NCBI RefSeq assembly: GCF_029892485.1
Contig: NZ_JARXVG010000008.1
Span: 232,748 to 296,747 of the forward strand
DNA length: 64,000 nucleotides
Direction: 5' to 3'
Source: Variovorax boronicumulans
GTDB taxonomy: Bacteria; Pseudomonadota; Gammaproteobacteria; Burkholderiales; Burkholderiaceae_C
The notes below the pieces were generated by a model. The model was not told where the DNA came from. It was given only the letters and a program-made list of their open reading frames with translations, and ran no database searches. This document shows positions 48,331 through 58,912 of the stretch, piece by piece (positions within the stretch are counted from its first letter, which is position 1; the number at the start of each line of letters is the position of its first letter). The position numbers were made by a program, and so were the translations under genes.

Positions 48331-48543
48331 GGGCTCACTCCCGGGGATGACTGAAACGTTGGGCGGGGGAGGGGCGCTTTCAATTCCCAGGCCCGGCGCG
48401 GGGCGTCAGAAGGGAGTTGAAAGCTGCCGAGACGGGGCGGTTTCCATTGAGGAGTCTCCGGTTGCAGCGAGGCGCGATTATGTCACCGGCCACATGGCCG
48501 CAAGGCGCCCGGGCTGGACGTTCATACAGTACAGTCGTGCGCC

Positions 48544-50661
48544 ATGCAGACCGCTGCGCCCCCCGTCATTTCCTCTGCGCCGAAGACCCAGGCCGAACGC
48601 CTGGCCGCGGCGCTGGCCACGCTCAACGACGACCAGCGCGCGGCGGTCGAGCACGGCGTCGGCGCTGCGGTGGCGAACGATCGCCGCCCGCTGCTGGTGA
48701 TCGCAGGTGCCGGCTCCGGCAAGACCAGCACGCTGGCGCACCGCGTGGCGCACCTGATCGCGGACGGGGTCGATCCGCAGCGGCTGCTGCTGCTGACCTT
48801 CTCGCGCCGCGCCGCGCAGGAAATGGAGCGCCGCGCGGGCCAGGTGCTGGCCAAGGTGCTCGGCCTGAAATCGGAGCGGCCGCCCGCGTTGCCATGGGCC
48901 GGCACCTTTCACGGCATCGGGGCACGCTTGCTGCGCGAATACGCGGCGCAGATCGGCCTCGACGAGAACTTCACCATCCACGACCGCGGCGATGCCGAAG
49001 ACCTGATGGGGCTGGTGCGCCACGAACTGGGGCTGTCGTCGACGGTGAACCGCTTCCCGCGCAAGGGCACGTGCCTGTCGATCTACTCCCGCTGCGTGAA
49101 CACGCGCGCCCCGGTGGCCGAGGTGCTGAAGGAGGCCTTTCCGTGGTGCGGCGAATGGGAGGCCCGACTCAAGACGCTGTTCGGCGCCTACGTCGAGGCC
49201 AAGCAGCAGCAGAACGTGCTCGACTACGACGACCTGCTGCTCTACTGGGCCGGGATGGTCGCCGAGCCCGCGCTGGCCGAGGCTGTGGGCGGGTGCTTCG
49301 ACCATGTGCTGGTCGACGAGTACCAGGACACCAACCTGCTGCAGGCCTCGATCCTTCTCGCGATGAAGCCCGACGGGCGCGGCGTCACGGTGGTGGGGGA
49401 CGACGCGCAATCGATCTACTCGTTCCGCGGCGCGACGGTGCGCAACATCCTCGACTTTCCGGCCCAGTTCAGCCAGGAGGCGCGGGTCGTCACGCTGGAG
49501 CGCAACTACCGCTCGACGCAGCCCATCCTCGATGTGTCGAACCGGGTCATCGCGCAGGCGGCCGAGCGGCATGCCAAGACGCTCTGGACCGACAAGCCCT
49601 CCGCCGGCAAGCCTCAACTGGTGCTGGTGCCCGACGAAGCAGGGCAGGCGCGCTGGGTGGCCGACAAGGTGCTGGCGCACCGCGAGGGCGGCCTGGCGCT
49701 CAAGTCGCAGGCGGTGCTGTTTCGCACCTCCTCGCACAGCGCGGCGCTCGAACTGGAACTGGCGCGCCGCAACATCCCGTTCGTGAAGTTCGGCGGGCTC
49801 AAGTTTCTGGAGGCCTCGCATGTGAAGGACCTGCTTGCGGTGCTGCGCTTCGCGCAGAACCCGCGCGGGCGCATGGCCGGGTTTCGCGTCACGCAACTCA
49901 TCCCCGGCATCGGACCCGTCACCGGCACGCGGTTGCTCGATGCAATGGACCAGGCGGCGGACCCGGCCGTGGCCGTGCGCGACTTCGTGCCGCCGCCCGC
50001 AGCCCGCGAACAGTGGGCAGGCTTTGCCGAAACCTACGCCGCCTTGCGCGCACCGTCGCTGACATGGCCGGCCGATGTGGAGCTGGCGATGGACTGGTAC
50101 CTGCCGCACCTGGAGCGCCTGTACGACGACACCTCCGGCGTGCGGCGCCAGGACGTGGAGCAACTGGTGCGCCTCGCCGCGGGCTACGGCTCGCGCGAGC
50201 GCTTCCTGACCGAGCTCACGCTCGATCCGCCCGAAGCCACGAGCGACCGCCCCGGTCCGCCGCTGCTCGACGAGGACTACCTGATCCTCTCCACCATCCA
50301 TTCGGCCAAGGGGCAGGAGTGGAACTCGGTGCATGTGCTCAACGTGGTGGATGGCTGCCTGCCGGCCGACGTGGCGCAGGGCGCGCACGAACTTGAGGAA
50401 GAACGGCGCCTGCTCTATGTGGCGATGACGCGGGCCCGCGACCACCTGCATTTGCTGGTGCCGCAGCGCTTCTATGTCACGCAGCAGGCGGTGCGGGGCG
50501 ATCGGCATCTCTATGCCAACCGCACGCGCTTCATCACCGAATCGGATCTTGCGGGCTTCGAGCAGCAGACCTGGCCGCCACCGCCGGTGCGTCCGCCCGC
50601 GGTGCCGCCGCCCACCGCGGTGATCGACCTGCGCAACCGCATGCGCGCGGCCTGGCGCTGA
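48544..50661 (+). CDS. UvrD/Rep-family ATP-dependent helicase
   Basis: A 705-residue superfamily 1 helicase. Motif I is LVIAGAGSGKTSTLAHRVAH, motif II is HVLVDEYQDTNLLQ, motif III is VVGDDAQSIYSFRGA, motif IV includes LERNYRSTQPIL, and motif VI is LLYVAMTRARDHLHLL; STIHSAKGQEW is the UvrD signature. The N-terminal 30 residues are polar and probably unstructured, and the protein ends with a proline-rich tail. It is not the closest fit to either UvrD or Rep by eye. The next gene, 313 bases downstream, is hpf. Confidence 0.95.
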   Translation: MQTAAPPVISSAPKTQAERLAAALATLNDDQRAAVEHGVGAAVANDRRPLLVIAGAGSGKTSTLAHRVAHLIADGVDPQRLLLLTFSRRAAQEMERRAGQVLAKVLGLKSERPPALPWAGTFHGIGARLLREYAAQIGLDENFTIHDRGDAEDLMGLVRHELGLSSTVNRFPRKGTCLSIYSRCVNTRAPVAEVLKEAFPWCGEWEARLKTLFGAYVEAKQQQNVLDYDDLLLYWAGMVAEPALAEAVGGCFDHVLVDEYQDTNLLQASILLAMKPDGRGVTVVGDDAQSIYSFRGATVRNILDFPAQFSQEARVVTLERNYRSTQPILDVSNRVIAQAAERHAKTLWTDKPSAGKPQLVLVPDEAGQARWVADKVLAHREGGLALKSQAVLFRTSSHSAALELELARRNIPFVKFGGLKFLEASHVKDLLAVLRFAQNPRGRMAGFRVTQLIPGIGPVTGTRLLDAMDQAADPAVAVRDFVPPPAAREQWAGFAETYAALRAPSLTWPADVELAMDWYLPHLERLYDDTSGVRRQDVEQLVRLAAGYGSRERFLTELTLDPPEATSDRPGPPLLDEDYLILSTIHSAKGQEWNSVHVLNVVDGCLPADVAQGAHELEEERRLLYVAMTRARDHLHLLVPQRFYVTQQAVRGDRHLYANRTRFITESDLAGFEQQTWPPPPVRPPAVPPPTAVIDLRNRMRAAWR

Positions 50662-50974
50662 ACGGCTGGCCCTTCGGCTGGCAGGGTCACCAGGGCAGCC
50701 GTGTGCTAACACTTGCTAGCAAAGAGCCGCAACGTTGGGCGGGCATGTGTGGGCAGCTATGGAATCAATAGCGGATTGAAGCAGCCTGCGGGCCCCCTTG
50801 CCACCCGGAGAAGCCGGGTATTGCAATACCGTGACAGCTTGGGCATAGTGAATCGAACGCCCCTTTTTCTCTTCCTTCCTCCCCTCTCCCTCGAAAACCA
50901 CACCTGTTTCGCCGGCCACGCTTCATTCCGGAGCGGGGCCATTTCCCCAACCGTCAATTCTCAGGAGGTCATTC
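50662..50974. promoter_or_regulatory. 313-base gap upstream of hpf with a hairpin and a perfect palindrome
   Basis: No gene is supported here. It contains the palindrome-like GCTAACACTTGCTAGC (50705-50720), the hairpin ACCCGG/CCGGGT with a 5-base loop (50803-50819), and the perfect 14-bp palindrome GGTATTGCAATACC (50817-50830). CTCAGGAGGTC just before 50975 is a strong ribosome-binding site for hpf. The palindrome may be an operator controlling hpf-ptsN-hprK. No sigma54 consensus (TGGCAC-N5-TTGCW) was found. Confidence 0.45.
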
Positions 50975-51304
50975 ATGAATTTGACGATCAGCGGTCATCA
51001 CCTCGACGTCACCCCTGCCTTGCGCACCTACGTCACGAGCAAGCTGGACCGGATCACACGGCATTTCGACCAGGTGGTCGATGTGAAGGTGATCCTCACG
51101 GTGGAAAAGCAGAAGGAAAAGGAACGCCGCCAAAGGGCGGAGTGCAACATTCACGTCAAGGGCAATGACATGTTCGCGGAGTCGAGCCACGCTGATCTCT
51201 ACGCTGCGGTCGATGAGCTGGTCGACAAGCTCGACCGCCAGGTGGTGCGCCACAAGGACCGCCTGCAGGACCACCATCACGTGGCGCCCAAGCGCGTGAT
51301 GTGA
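50975..51304 (+). CDS. hpf: Ribosome hibernation promoting factor (short form)
   Basis: A 109-residue HPF/RaiA-type protein that binds the 30S subunit and promotes 100S dimers in slow growth. It starts MNLTISGHHLDVTPALRTYV, has the expected beta-alpha-beta core, and ends in a basic/histidine tail (DHHHVAPKRVM). AGGAGG is present at the right distance. It is followed by a terminator, then ptsN. In many Proteobacteria this gene sits right after rpoN; here a helicase gene lies upstream instead. Confidence 0.96.
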   Translation: MNLTISGHHLDVTPALRTYVTSKLDRITRHFDQVVDVKVILTVEKQKEKERRQRAECNIHVKGNDMFAESSHADLYAAVDELVDKLDRQVVRHKDRLQDHHHVAPKRVM

Positions 51305-51337
51305 GCACAGGGCGAGGCCCCCTCGGGCTCGCACCAC

Positions 51338-51367
51338 AGGCCGCCTCCGGGCGGCCTTTTGTTTTTC
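51338..51367 (+). terminator. Rho-independent terminator of hpf
   Basis: Stem GGCCGCC/GGCGGCC with a TCCG loop, followed by TTTTGTTTTT. It lies 35 bases after the hpf stop, so ptsN must have its own promoter in the next ~140 bases or rely on readthrough. Confidence 0.88.
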
Positions 51368-51505
51368 CGACCGTTGTCAGGGGGCTTTGGCGGGGTTCGC
51401 CAAGGGCGGCGAGGCCTCAGGGCAACACATGTAACCAGAAAGTAGATAAGGGGACTGGGGGTTTTTACCAAGCGGGTGCATAATCGCGCCCGCTCTGCCA
51501 CCACC

Positions 51506-51973
51506 ATGAATCGCCTCGCGTCCATCCTGCCGCCCGCCCAAGTGCTTGTGAGCGTTGACGCTACCAGCAAGAAACGTGCTTTCGAAGAAGCTGGCCTTCT
51601 GTTCGAAAGCCTTCATGGCCTGGGACGCGCCCTGATCACCGACAGCCTGTTTGCGCGCGAGCGCCTCGGCTCCACCGGCCTCGGCCACGGCGTTGCGATT
51701 CCGCATGGCCGCATCAAGGGCCTCAAGGCGCCGATGGCCGCGGTGTTCCAGCTGGCGAACCCGATCGGTTTCGATGCCCCGGACGAGCAGCCCGTCGGCC
51801 TCCTGATCTTCCTGCTGGTCCCCGAAGCGGCCACGCAGAAGCACCTCGAAATCCTCTCGGAAATCGCCGAACTGCTGAGCGACGCCGGCCTGCGCGAGCA
51901 GATCAAGTCCAGCACCGACGCCGCCGCCCTGCACGGCCTGATCGCCGGCTGGCAGTCCACGCAAGTCGCCTGA
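51506..51973 (+). CDS. ptsN: Nitrogen-regulatory PTS EIIA component
   Basis: A 155-residue EIIA-Ntr protein. The active-site histidine is His67 in GHGVAIPHGRI; the start MNRLASILPPAQVLV matches the family. It receives phosphate from NPr/HPr and regulates potassium, nitrogen and carbon functions. The preceding in-frame codons (ten residues) lack family similarity, so this ATG was chosen. It is followed after 95 bases by hprK. Confidence 0.96.
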   Translation: MNRLASILPPAQVLVSVDATSKKRAFEEAGLLFESLHGLGRALITDSLFARERLGSTGLGHGVAIPHGRIKGLKAPMAAVFQLANPIGFDAPDEQPVGLLIFLLVPEAATQKHLEILSEIAELLSDAGLREQIKSSTDAAALHGLIAGWQSTQVA

Positions 51974-52068
51974 GCGCATGCGTCGGCGCGCGTGGCTGCT
52001 GATAAGCTGCGCGGCACCCCTGTCACTCATCACTCCAATGACGGCGCCGAGCGCCGTCTCCTGAACGC

Positions 52069-53028
52069 ATGAAGCCGACCGTCATCAGCGCCGATGCCAT
52101 GTTCGAGGAGTTCCGCGGGTCGCTCCGCTGGGAATGGCTCGCAGGGCTCGGCGCTTCAGAGCGCCAGTTCGACCCCGAAGTCATCAGCCGCGCCCAGTCG
52201 GCCGCCGACCTGGTCGGCTACCTCAACTACATCCACCCGTACCGCGTGCAGATCCTGGGCGCCCGCGAGGTCGCCTACCTCACGCGCGGCAGCCCCGAAG
52301 ACTGCGCACGGCGCATCGCCCGCATCGTGACGCTGGAGCCGCCGATGCTGGTGCTGGCCGACGGCCAGGCCGCGCCCGACGAGCTGCTGTCGATCTGCGA
52401 GCGCGCCCAGCTGCCGCTCTTTGCCACGCGCGAGTCGTCGGCCTTCGTGATCGACCTGCTGCGCGCCTACCTGTCCAAGCACTTCGCCGAGCGCACCTCG
52501 ATGCACGGCGTGTTCATGGACATCCTGGGCATGGGCGTGATGATCACGGGCGAGTCGGGGCTCGGGAAAAGCGAGCTCGGCCTCGAACTGATCTCGCGCG
52601 GCAACGGCCTGGTGGCCGACGACGCGGTCGATCTGTACCGCATCAACCAGAACACCATCGAAGGGCGCTGCCCCGACCTGCTGCTCAACCTGCTGGAAGT
52701 GCGCGGCATTGGCCTCCTGGACATCCGCGCGATCTTCGGCGAGACGGCGGTGCGCCGGAAGATGCGCCTGAAGCTCATCGTGCACCTGGTGCGGCGCGAC
52801 AGCTTCGAGCGCGACTACGAGCGCATGCCCTCGGCGCCGCTCACGCAGGACGTGCTGGGCATTCCGGTGCGCAAGGTCATCATCCAGGTGGTGGCGGGGC
52901 GAAACATCGCCGTGCTGGTCGAGGCGGCCGTGCGCAATTCGATCCTGCAGCTGCGCGGCATCGACACCTATGCCGATTTCGTGGCGCGCCACCACAAGGC
53001 GATGGAAAACGGCCGCGACAGCGACTGA
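52069..53028 (+). CDS. hprK: HPr kinase/phosphorylase
   Basis: A 319-residue bifunctional serine kinase/phosphorylase. The C-terminal domain carries Walker A GESGLGKSE (residues 161-169) and the catalytic His146 region MHGVFMDILGMGV. The second signature is LEVRGIGLLDIRAIFG, and the HPr-binding/oligomer loop is in RKMRLKLIVHLVRRD. It phosphorylates HPr on serine and, in betaproteobacteria, links the PTS-Ntr phosphate state to metabolism. Partner genes rapZ and ptsH are not in this window. Confidence 0.97.
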   Translation: MKPTVISADAMFEEFRGSLRWEWLAGLGASERQFDPEVISRAQSAADLVGYLNYIHPYRVQILGAREVAYLTRGSPEDCARRIARIVTLEPPMLVLADGQAAPDELLSICERAQLPLFATRESSAFVIDLLRAYLSKHFAERTSMHGVFMDILGMGVMITGESGLGKSELGLELISRGNGLVADDAVDLYRINQNTIEGRCPDLLLNLLEVRGIGLLDIRAIFGETAVRRKMRLKLIVHLVRRDSFERDYERMPSAPLTQDVLGIPVRKVIIQVVAGRNIAVLVEAAVRNSILQLRGIDTYADFVARHHKAMENGRDSD

Positions 53029-53046
53029 GGCCGGCTTTTCGGCTGC

Positions 53047-53466
53047 TCAGCGCTTCTTTACACAGTCGCCGCAGAGGCCGTAGAGCGACATGGCGTGGTC
53101 CTGCAGGATCCAGCCCTTGTCCTTGGAGATCATCTGCTGGCGGCGCTCGATCTCGGCGTCGTAGAACTCCTCGACCTTGCCGCAGGAGGTGCAGATCAGG
53201 TGGTCGTGGTGCGTGCCTTCGTTGAGCTCGTAGACCGCCTTGCCGCTCTCGAAGTGGCTGCGCTCCAGGATGCCGGCCTGCTCGAACTGCGTCAGCACGC
53301 GGTACACCGTGGCCAATCCGATGTCGGAGTGTTCGTTGAGCAGGACGCGAAACACGTCTTCGGCCGTCATGTGCCGCTGGCTGCCGGTCTGGAAGATTTC
53401 CAGGATCTTCAGGCGTGGCAAGGTGGCCTTGAGGCCGGTGTTCTTGAGTTCGTCGATATTGGCCAT
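53047..53466 (-). CDS. fur: Ferric uptake regulator
   Basis: A 139-residue iron-responsive repressor. The DNA-binding winged helix is in the first ~80 residues (TAEDVFRVLLNEHSDIGLAT). The regulatory metal site includes HHDH (86-89), and the structural zinc site uses Cys92, Cys95, Cys132 and Cys135. It is divergent from bamE, a conserved pairing in Burkholderiales, and convergent with hprK by 18 bases. Confidence 0.97.
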   Translation of the reverse strand: MANIDELKNTGLKATLPRLKILEIFQTGSQRHMTAEDVFRVLLNEHSDIGLATVYRVLTQFEQAGILERSHFESGKAVYELNEGTHHDHLICTSCGKVEEFYDAEIERRQQMISKDKGWILQDHAMSLYGLCGDCVKKR

Positions 53467-53492
53467 GATGGTTCCTGCACCCTGTGCGCGGT

Positions 53493-53521
53493 CAGGTCCT
53501 GAAAAGGTCAGCCGCTACAAT
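53493..53521 (+). promoter_or_regulatory. Candidate bamE promoter in the fur-bamE divergent region
   Basis: TACAAT (53516-53521) matches five of six bases of the -10 consensus and lies 33 bases before the bamE start. The best -35 at 17-base spacing is weak (CAGGTC). It falls inside the 87-base gap that must also serve fur. No Fur box was recognised. Confidence 0.35.
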
Positions 53522-53553
53522 GACCGATCATATCGCTACCCCCTTTTCCTCCC

Positions 53554-54108
53554 ATGCATGCCATTCTCCAACGCCGTCCCTGGCTGCTGGTTGCTGCCGT
53601 TGCCGCGACGCTCTGCCTCGGTGCCTGCAGCGGTTTCAGCGATCGCACGCGTGGCGCGCTGTCCGCGGTCACGCCCTACAAGGTCGAAGTGGTGCAGGGC
53701 AACTTCGTGTCGAAGGAACAGGTCGCGGCGCTCAAGCCCGGCATGTCCCGCCAGCAGGTGCGTGAAATCCTCGGTACTTCGCTGCTGAACGATGTCTTCC
53801 ACGCCAACCGCTGGGACTACGTCTTCACCATCCGCCGCCAGGGCGTCGATCCGCAGGAGCGCCGCCTGACGGTTTACTTCAACGGCGAGTTGATGGACCG
53901 CTTCGAAGGCGACCAGATGCCCAGCGAAGAAGAATTCGTCGCCACGCTCGACACCCGCAAGAAATCCGGCAAGGTGCCCCAGCTCGAGGCCACCGAAGAC
54001 GAGCTCAAGAAATTCGCGCCGGCCAAGGACGAGAAAGCCGACGCCGCCGCATCGGCCTCCGTGCCTCCGCTGCCGGCGGCTTACCCTCCGCTCGAAGCTG
54101 CGCGCTGA
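53554..54108 (+). CDS. bamE: Outer-membrane protein assembly factor BamE (SmpA/OmlA)
   Basis: A 184-residue lipoprotein with lipobox LGAC (Cys25) after a hydrophobic signal. The SmpA domain (about 45-120) includes VEVVQGNFVSKEQVAALKPG and the signature MSRQQVREILGTSLLNDVFH. A poorly conserved acidic/alanine-rich tail follows. It is part of the BAM complex that inserts outer-membrane proteins. Confidence 0.96.
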   Translation: MHAILQRRPWLLVAAVAATLCLGACSGFSDRTRGALSAVTPYKVEVVQGNFVSKEQVAALKPGMSRQQVREILGTSLLNDVFHANRWDYVFTIRRQGVDPQERRLTVYFNGELMDRFEGDQMPSEEEFVATLDTRKKSGKVPQLEATEDELKKFAPAKDEKADAAASASVPPLPAAYPPLEAAR

Positions 54109-54208
54109 GCGCAACAGGAGCGGGCGGCGCCCGCCGAGTCAGGCGGCGTCCGTCCGGTGCCCTTCTTGGTTCCAGTGGCCTGCGGGCCATCTTGAAGACT
54201 GAATCCGC

Positions 54209-55054
54209 GTGACCGAACCTACCTCCTCTTCCTCCCTCTCCGCCACCCCCGCGCTGCGCCGCATCGCCATCGCCGGCGCTTCGGGCCGCATGGGCCACAT
54301 GCTAATCGAGGCCGTGCGCAATGCGCCCGACTGCCGGCTGGCCGGCGCGCTCGACATCGCCGGCAGCGAGGCCATCGGCGCCGACGCCGCGGCCTTCCTG
54401 GGCTTCACGAGCGGCGTGCCCATCGTGGCCGACCTGCGCACGGGCCTCCAGGATGCGCAGGTGCTCATCGACTTCACCCGCCCCGAAGGCACGCTTGCGC
54501 ACCTGGCGGTCTGCCGCGAACTCGGCGTGCAGGCGGTCATCGGCACCACGGGCTTCAGCGATGCGCAGAAGGCCGAGATCGCCGAGATCGCGAAAGACGT
54601 GGCCATCATGCTGGCGCCGAACATGAGCGTGGGCGTCAACGTCACCTTCAAGCTGCTCGAAATGGCTGCCAAGGCGATGTCGACCGGCTACGACATCGAG
54701 ATCATCGAAGCCCACCACCGTCACAAGGTCGATGCGCCCTCGGGCACCGCGCTCAAGATGGGCGAAGTCATCGCCGACGCGCTGGGCCGCGACCTGAAGG
54801 ACTGCGCCGTCTATGCCCGCGAAGGCATCACCGGCGAACGCGATCCTTCGACCATCGGCTTCTCGGCCATCCGCGGCGGCGACATCGTGGGCGACCACAC
54901 CGTGCTGTTCGCCGGCATCGGCGAGCGCATCGAGATCACGCACAAGTCCTCCAGCCGCGTGACCTACGCGCAGGGCGCGCTGCGTGCGGTGCGCTTCCTG
55001 GCCGACCAGAAGTCCGGCCTGTTCGACATGTACGACGTGCTGGGCCTGCGCTGA
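54209..55054 (+). CDS. dapB: 4-hydroxy-tetrahydrodipicolinate reductase
   Basis: A 281-residue NAD(P)H-dependent enzyme of lysine and diaminopimelate synthesis. The dinucleotide motif is IAGASGRMGHML and the catalytic region is IIEAHHRHKVDAPSGTALK. The start is a GTG (VTEPTSS); a shorter start nearer the first strand is conceivable. It lies upstream of exbB by 10 bases on the same strand, so the genes are likely cotranscribed. Confidence 0.96.
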   Translation: MTEPTSSSSLSATPALRRIAIAGASGRMGHMLIEAVRNAPDCRLAGALDIAGSEAIGADAAAFLGFTSGVPIVADLRTGLQDAQVLIDFTRPEGTLAHLAVCRELGVQAVIGTTGFSDAQKAEIAEIAKDVAIMLAPNMSVGVNVTFKLLEMAAKAMSTGYDIEIIEAHHRHKVDAPSGTALKMGEVIADALGRDLKDCAVYAREGITGERDPSTIGFSAIRGGDIVGDHTVLFAGIGERIEITHKSSSRVTYAQGALRAVRFLADQKSGLFDMYDVLGLR

Positions 55055-55064
55055 GGACACCCCG

Positions 55065-55760
55065 ATGAGCGTCCTCGAACTGCTGACCCATGGCGACGGC
55101 GTCAGCCGTTCGGTGGCGGCGCTGCTGCTGGCGATGTCGATCGCGAGCTGGGTCGTGATCCTCTGGAAGGCGTGGCTCCTGCGCGGCGGCACGCGTGACG
55201 TGCTGCGCAGCATCGCGGCGTTCTGGCAGTCGGCCACGCTTACCGATGCCGAGCAGAAGCTCAAGGCATTCGACCGCGCTTCGCTGGTGCTGCCGGCGGT
55301 TGTCGCCATCAAGGACGCGGCAGCCTTCAACGTCAACGGAACGCTCGGCGCCACGGGCGACCGCAACCAGCGCCTCACGCGGGCCCTGCGCGATGCGTTG
55401 CACGCTGCATTGCGGCGCTTGCAGGCTGGCCAGATTCTTCTTGCAACGGTCGGCGCCACGGCCCCTTTCGTCGGCCTGCTGGGCACGGTCTGGGGCATCT
55501 ACGGCGCGCTGACGGGCATCGCGGGCCAGACCGGCGGCTTCACCATCGACAAGGTGGCCGGCCCCGTCGGCGAGGCGCTCGTCATGACCGCCTTCGGCTT
55601 GGCGGTCGCCATTCCGGCCGTGCTGGCCTACAACGTGTTCGGCCGCGTCATCGGCCGCATCGAAGCCGAGCTCGAGGGCTTCGCGCACGACCTGCTCGGC
55701 AGCTTCGGCGACGCACCGGCACCCGCCGCGCCGCCGCCCGCACGGCCGATGCCGGTCTGA
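55065..55760 (+). CDS. exbB: MotA/TolQ/ExbB proton channel family protein
   Basis: A 231-residue inner-membrane protein with three hydrophobic segments. The family core is FVGLLGTVWGIYGALTGIAGQ, followed by VAGPVGEALVMTAFGLAVAIPAVLAYN. The last 15 residues are alanine/proline-rich (PAPAAPPPARPM). With the next gene it forms an ExbB-ExbD energy unit for TonB-dependent uptake. No tonB gene is nearby. Confidence 0.93.
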   Translation: MSVLELLTHGDGVSRSVAALLLAMSIASWVVILWKAWLLRGGTRDVLRSIAAFWQSATLTDAEQKLKAFDRASLVLPAVVAIKDAAAFNVNGTLGATGDRNQRLTRALRDALHAALRRLQAGQILLATVGATAPFVGLLGTVWGIYGALTGIAGQTGGFTIDKVAGPVGEALVMTAFGLAVAIPAVLAYNVFGRVIGRIEAELEGFAHDLLGSFGDAPAPAAPPPARPMPV

Positions 55761-55773
55761 AGGCGCGCACGCC

Positions 55774-56244
55774 ATGGCCTTCGGTCGCTCTTCGCTAGGC
55801 AGCAGCGCCACCGGCGGCGGGCGCGCCATGGGGGCCGGCGGACAGCGGCCGCTCTCGGACATCAACGTCACGCCGCTGGTCGACGTGATGCTGGTGCTGC
55901 TGGTGATCTTCATCATCACGGCGCCGCTGATGGCCAGCTCGATCAAGCTCGACCTGCCGCAGACCGATGCGGGCCAGCCCAACGACACGCCCAAATTTGT
56001 CAGCCTCTCGGTCGATGCCTCGGGCAAGGTCTTCCTGAACGACAAACCCGTGACCGATGAAGAGCTGGCAACCCAGCTCGAGAAGGCGGCCGCGGACAGC
56101 AAGGACACCGAAGTGCAATTGCGCGCCGACCAGACCGTGCCTTACGGCAAGATGGTGGCGCTGATGGGGATTGCGAACAAGGCGGGGTTGAGCCGTATCG
56201 GGTTCGTGACAGAGGCCGAAGCGGCTCTCCAAAAGCCGCGCTGA
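55774..56244 (+). CDS. exbD: Biopolymer transport protein ExbD
   Basis: A 156-residue protein with one transmembrane helix. The conserved aspartate stands in INVTPLVDVMLVLLVIFI, and the periplasmic domain ends with LMGIANKAGLSRIGFVTE, as in ExbD/TolR. A glycine-rich N-terminal stretch precedes the helix. A large inverted repeat follows the stop. Confidence 0.95.
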   Translation: MAFGRSSLGSSATGGGRAMGAGGQRPLSDINVTPLVDVMLVLLVIFIITAPLMASSIKLDLPQTDAGQPNDTPKFVSLSVDASGKVFLNDKPVTDEELATQLEKAAADSKDTEVQLRADQTVPYGKMVALMGIANKAGLSRIGFVTEAEAALQKPR

Positions 56245-56254
56245 TCCCGTCTTG

Positions 56255-56366
56255 CTCCTTCCCCTCCCGGGGGAAGGTTGGGATGGGGGCAAGCGGCGTT
56301 CGACAAGCCGCGCCGATTGATGCGCCGCCGTGCCCCCACCCCACCCTCCCCCGGGAGGGGAGGGAG
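56255..56366. repeat. 112-bp GC-rich inverted repeat between exbD and glgP
   Basis: Two ~36-base arms, CTCCTTCCCCTCCCGGGGG and its continuation to GGGGGCA, match the reverse complement of 56331-56366 with only a few differences, around a ~40-base central spacer. Each arm contains CCTCCCGGGGG, itself a small palindrome. It sits exactly between convergent operons and could act as a bidirectional transcription barrier, but there is no T-run. It looks like a dispersed extragenic palindromic element. Confidence 0.8.
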
Positions 56367-56383
56367 AAATACCGAACGAAACC

Positions 56384-58867
<2,484 letters not shown>

Positions 58868-58912
58868 GGTGGGTGTTTCGGTGTGGGTGGTGTTGTGTTG
58901 GCCGTGCAAGGG

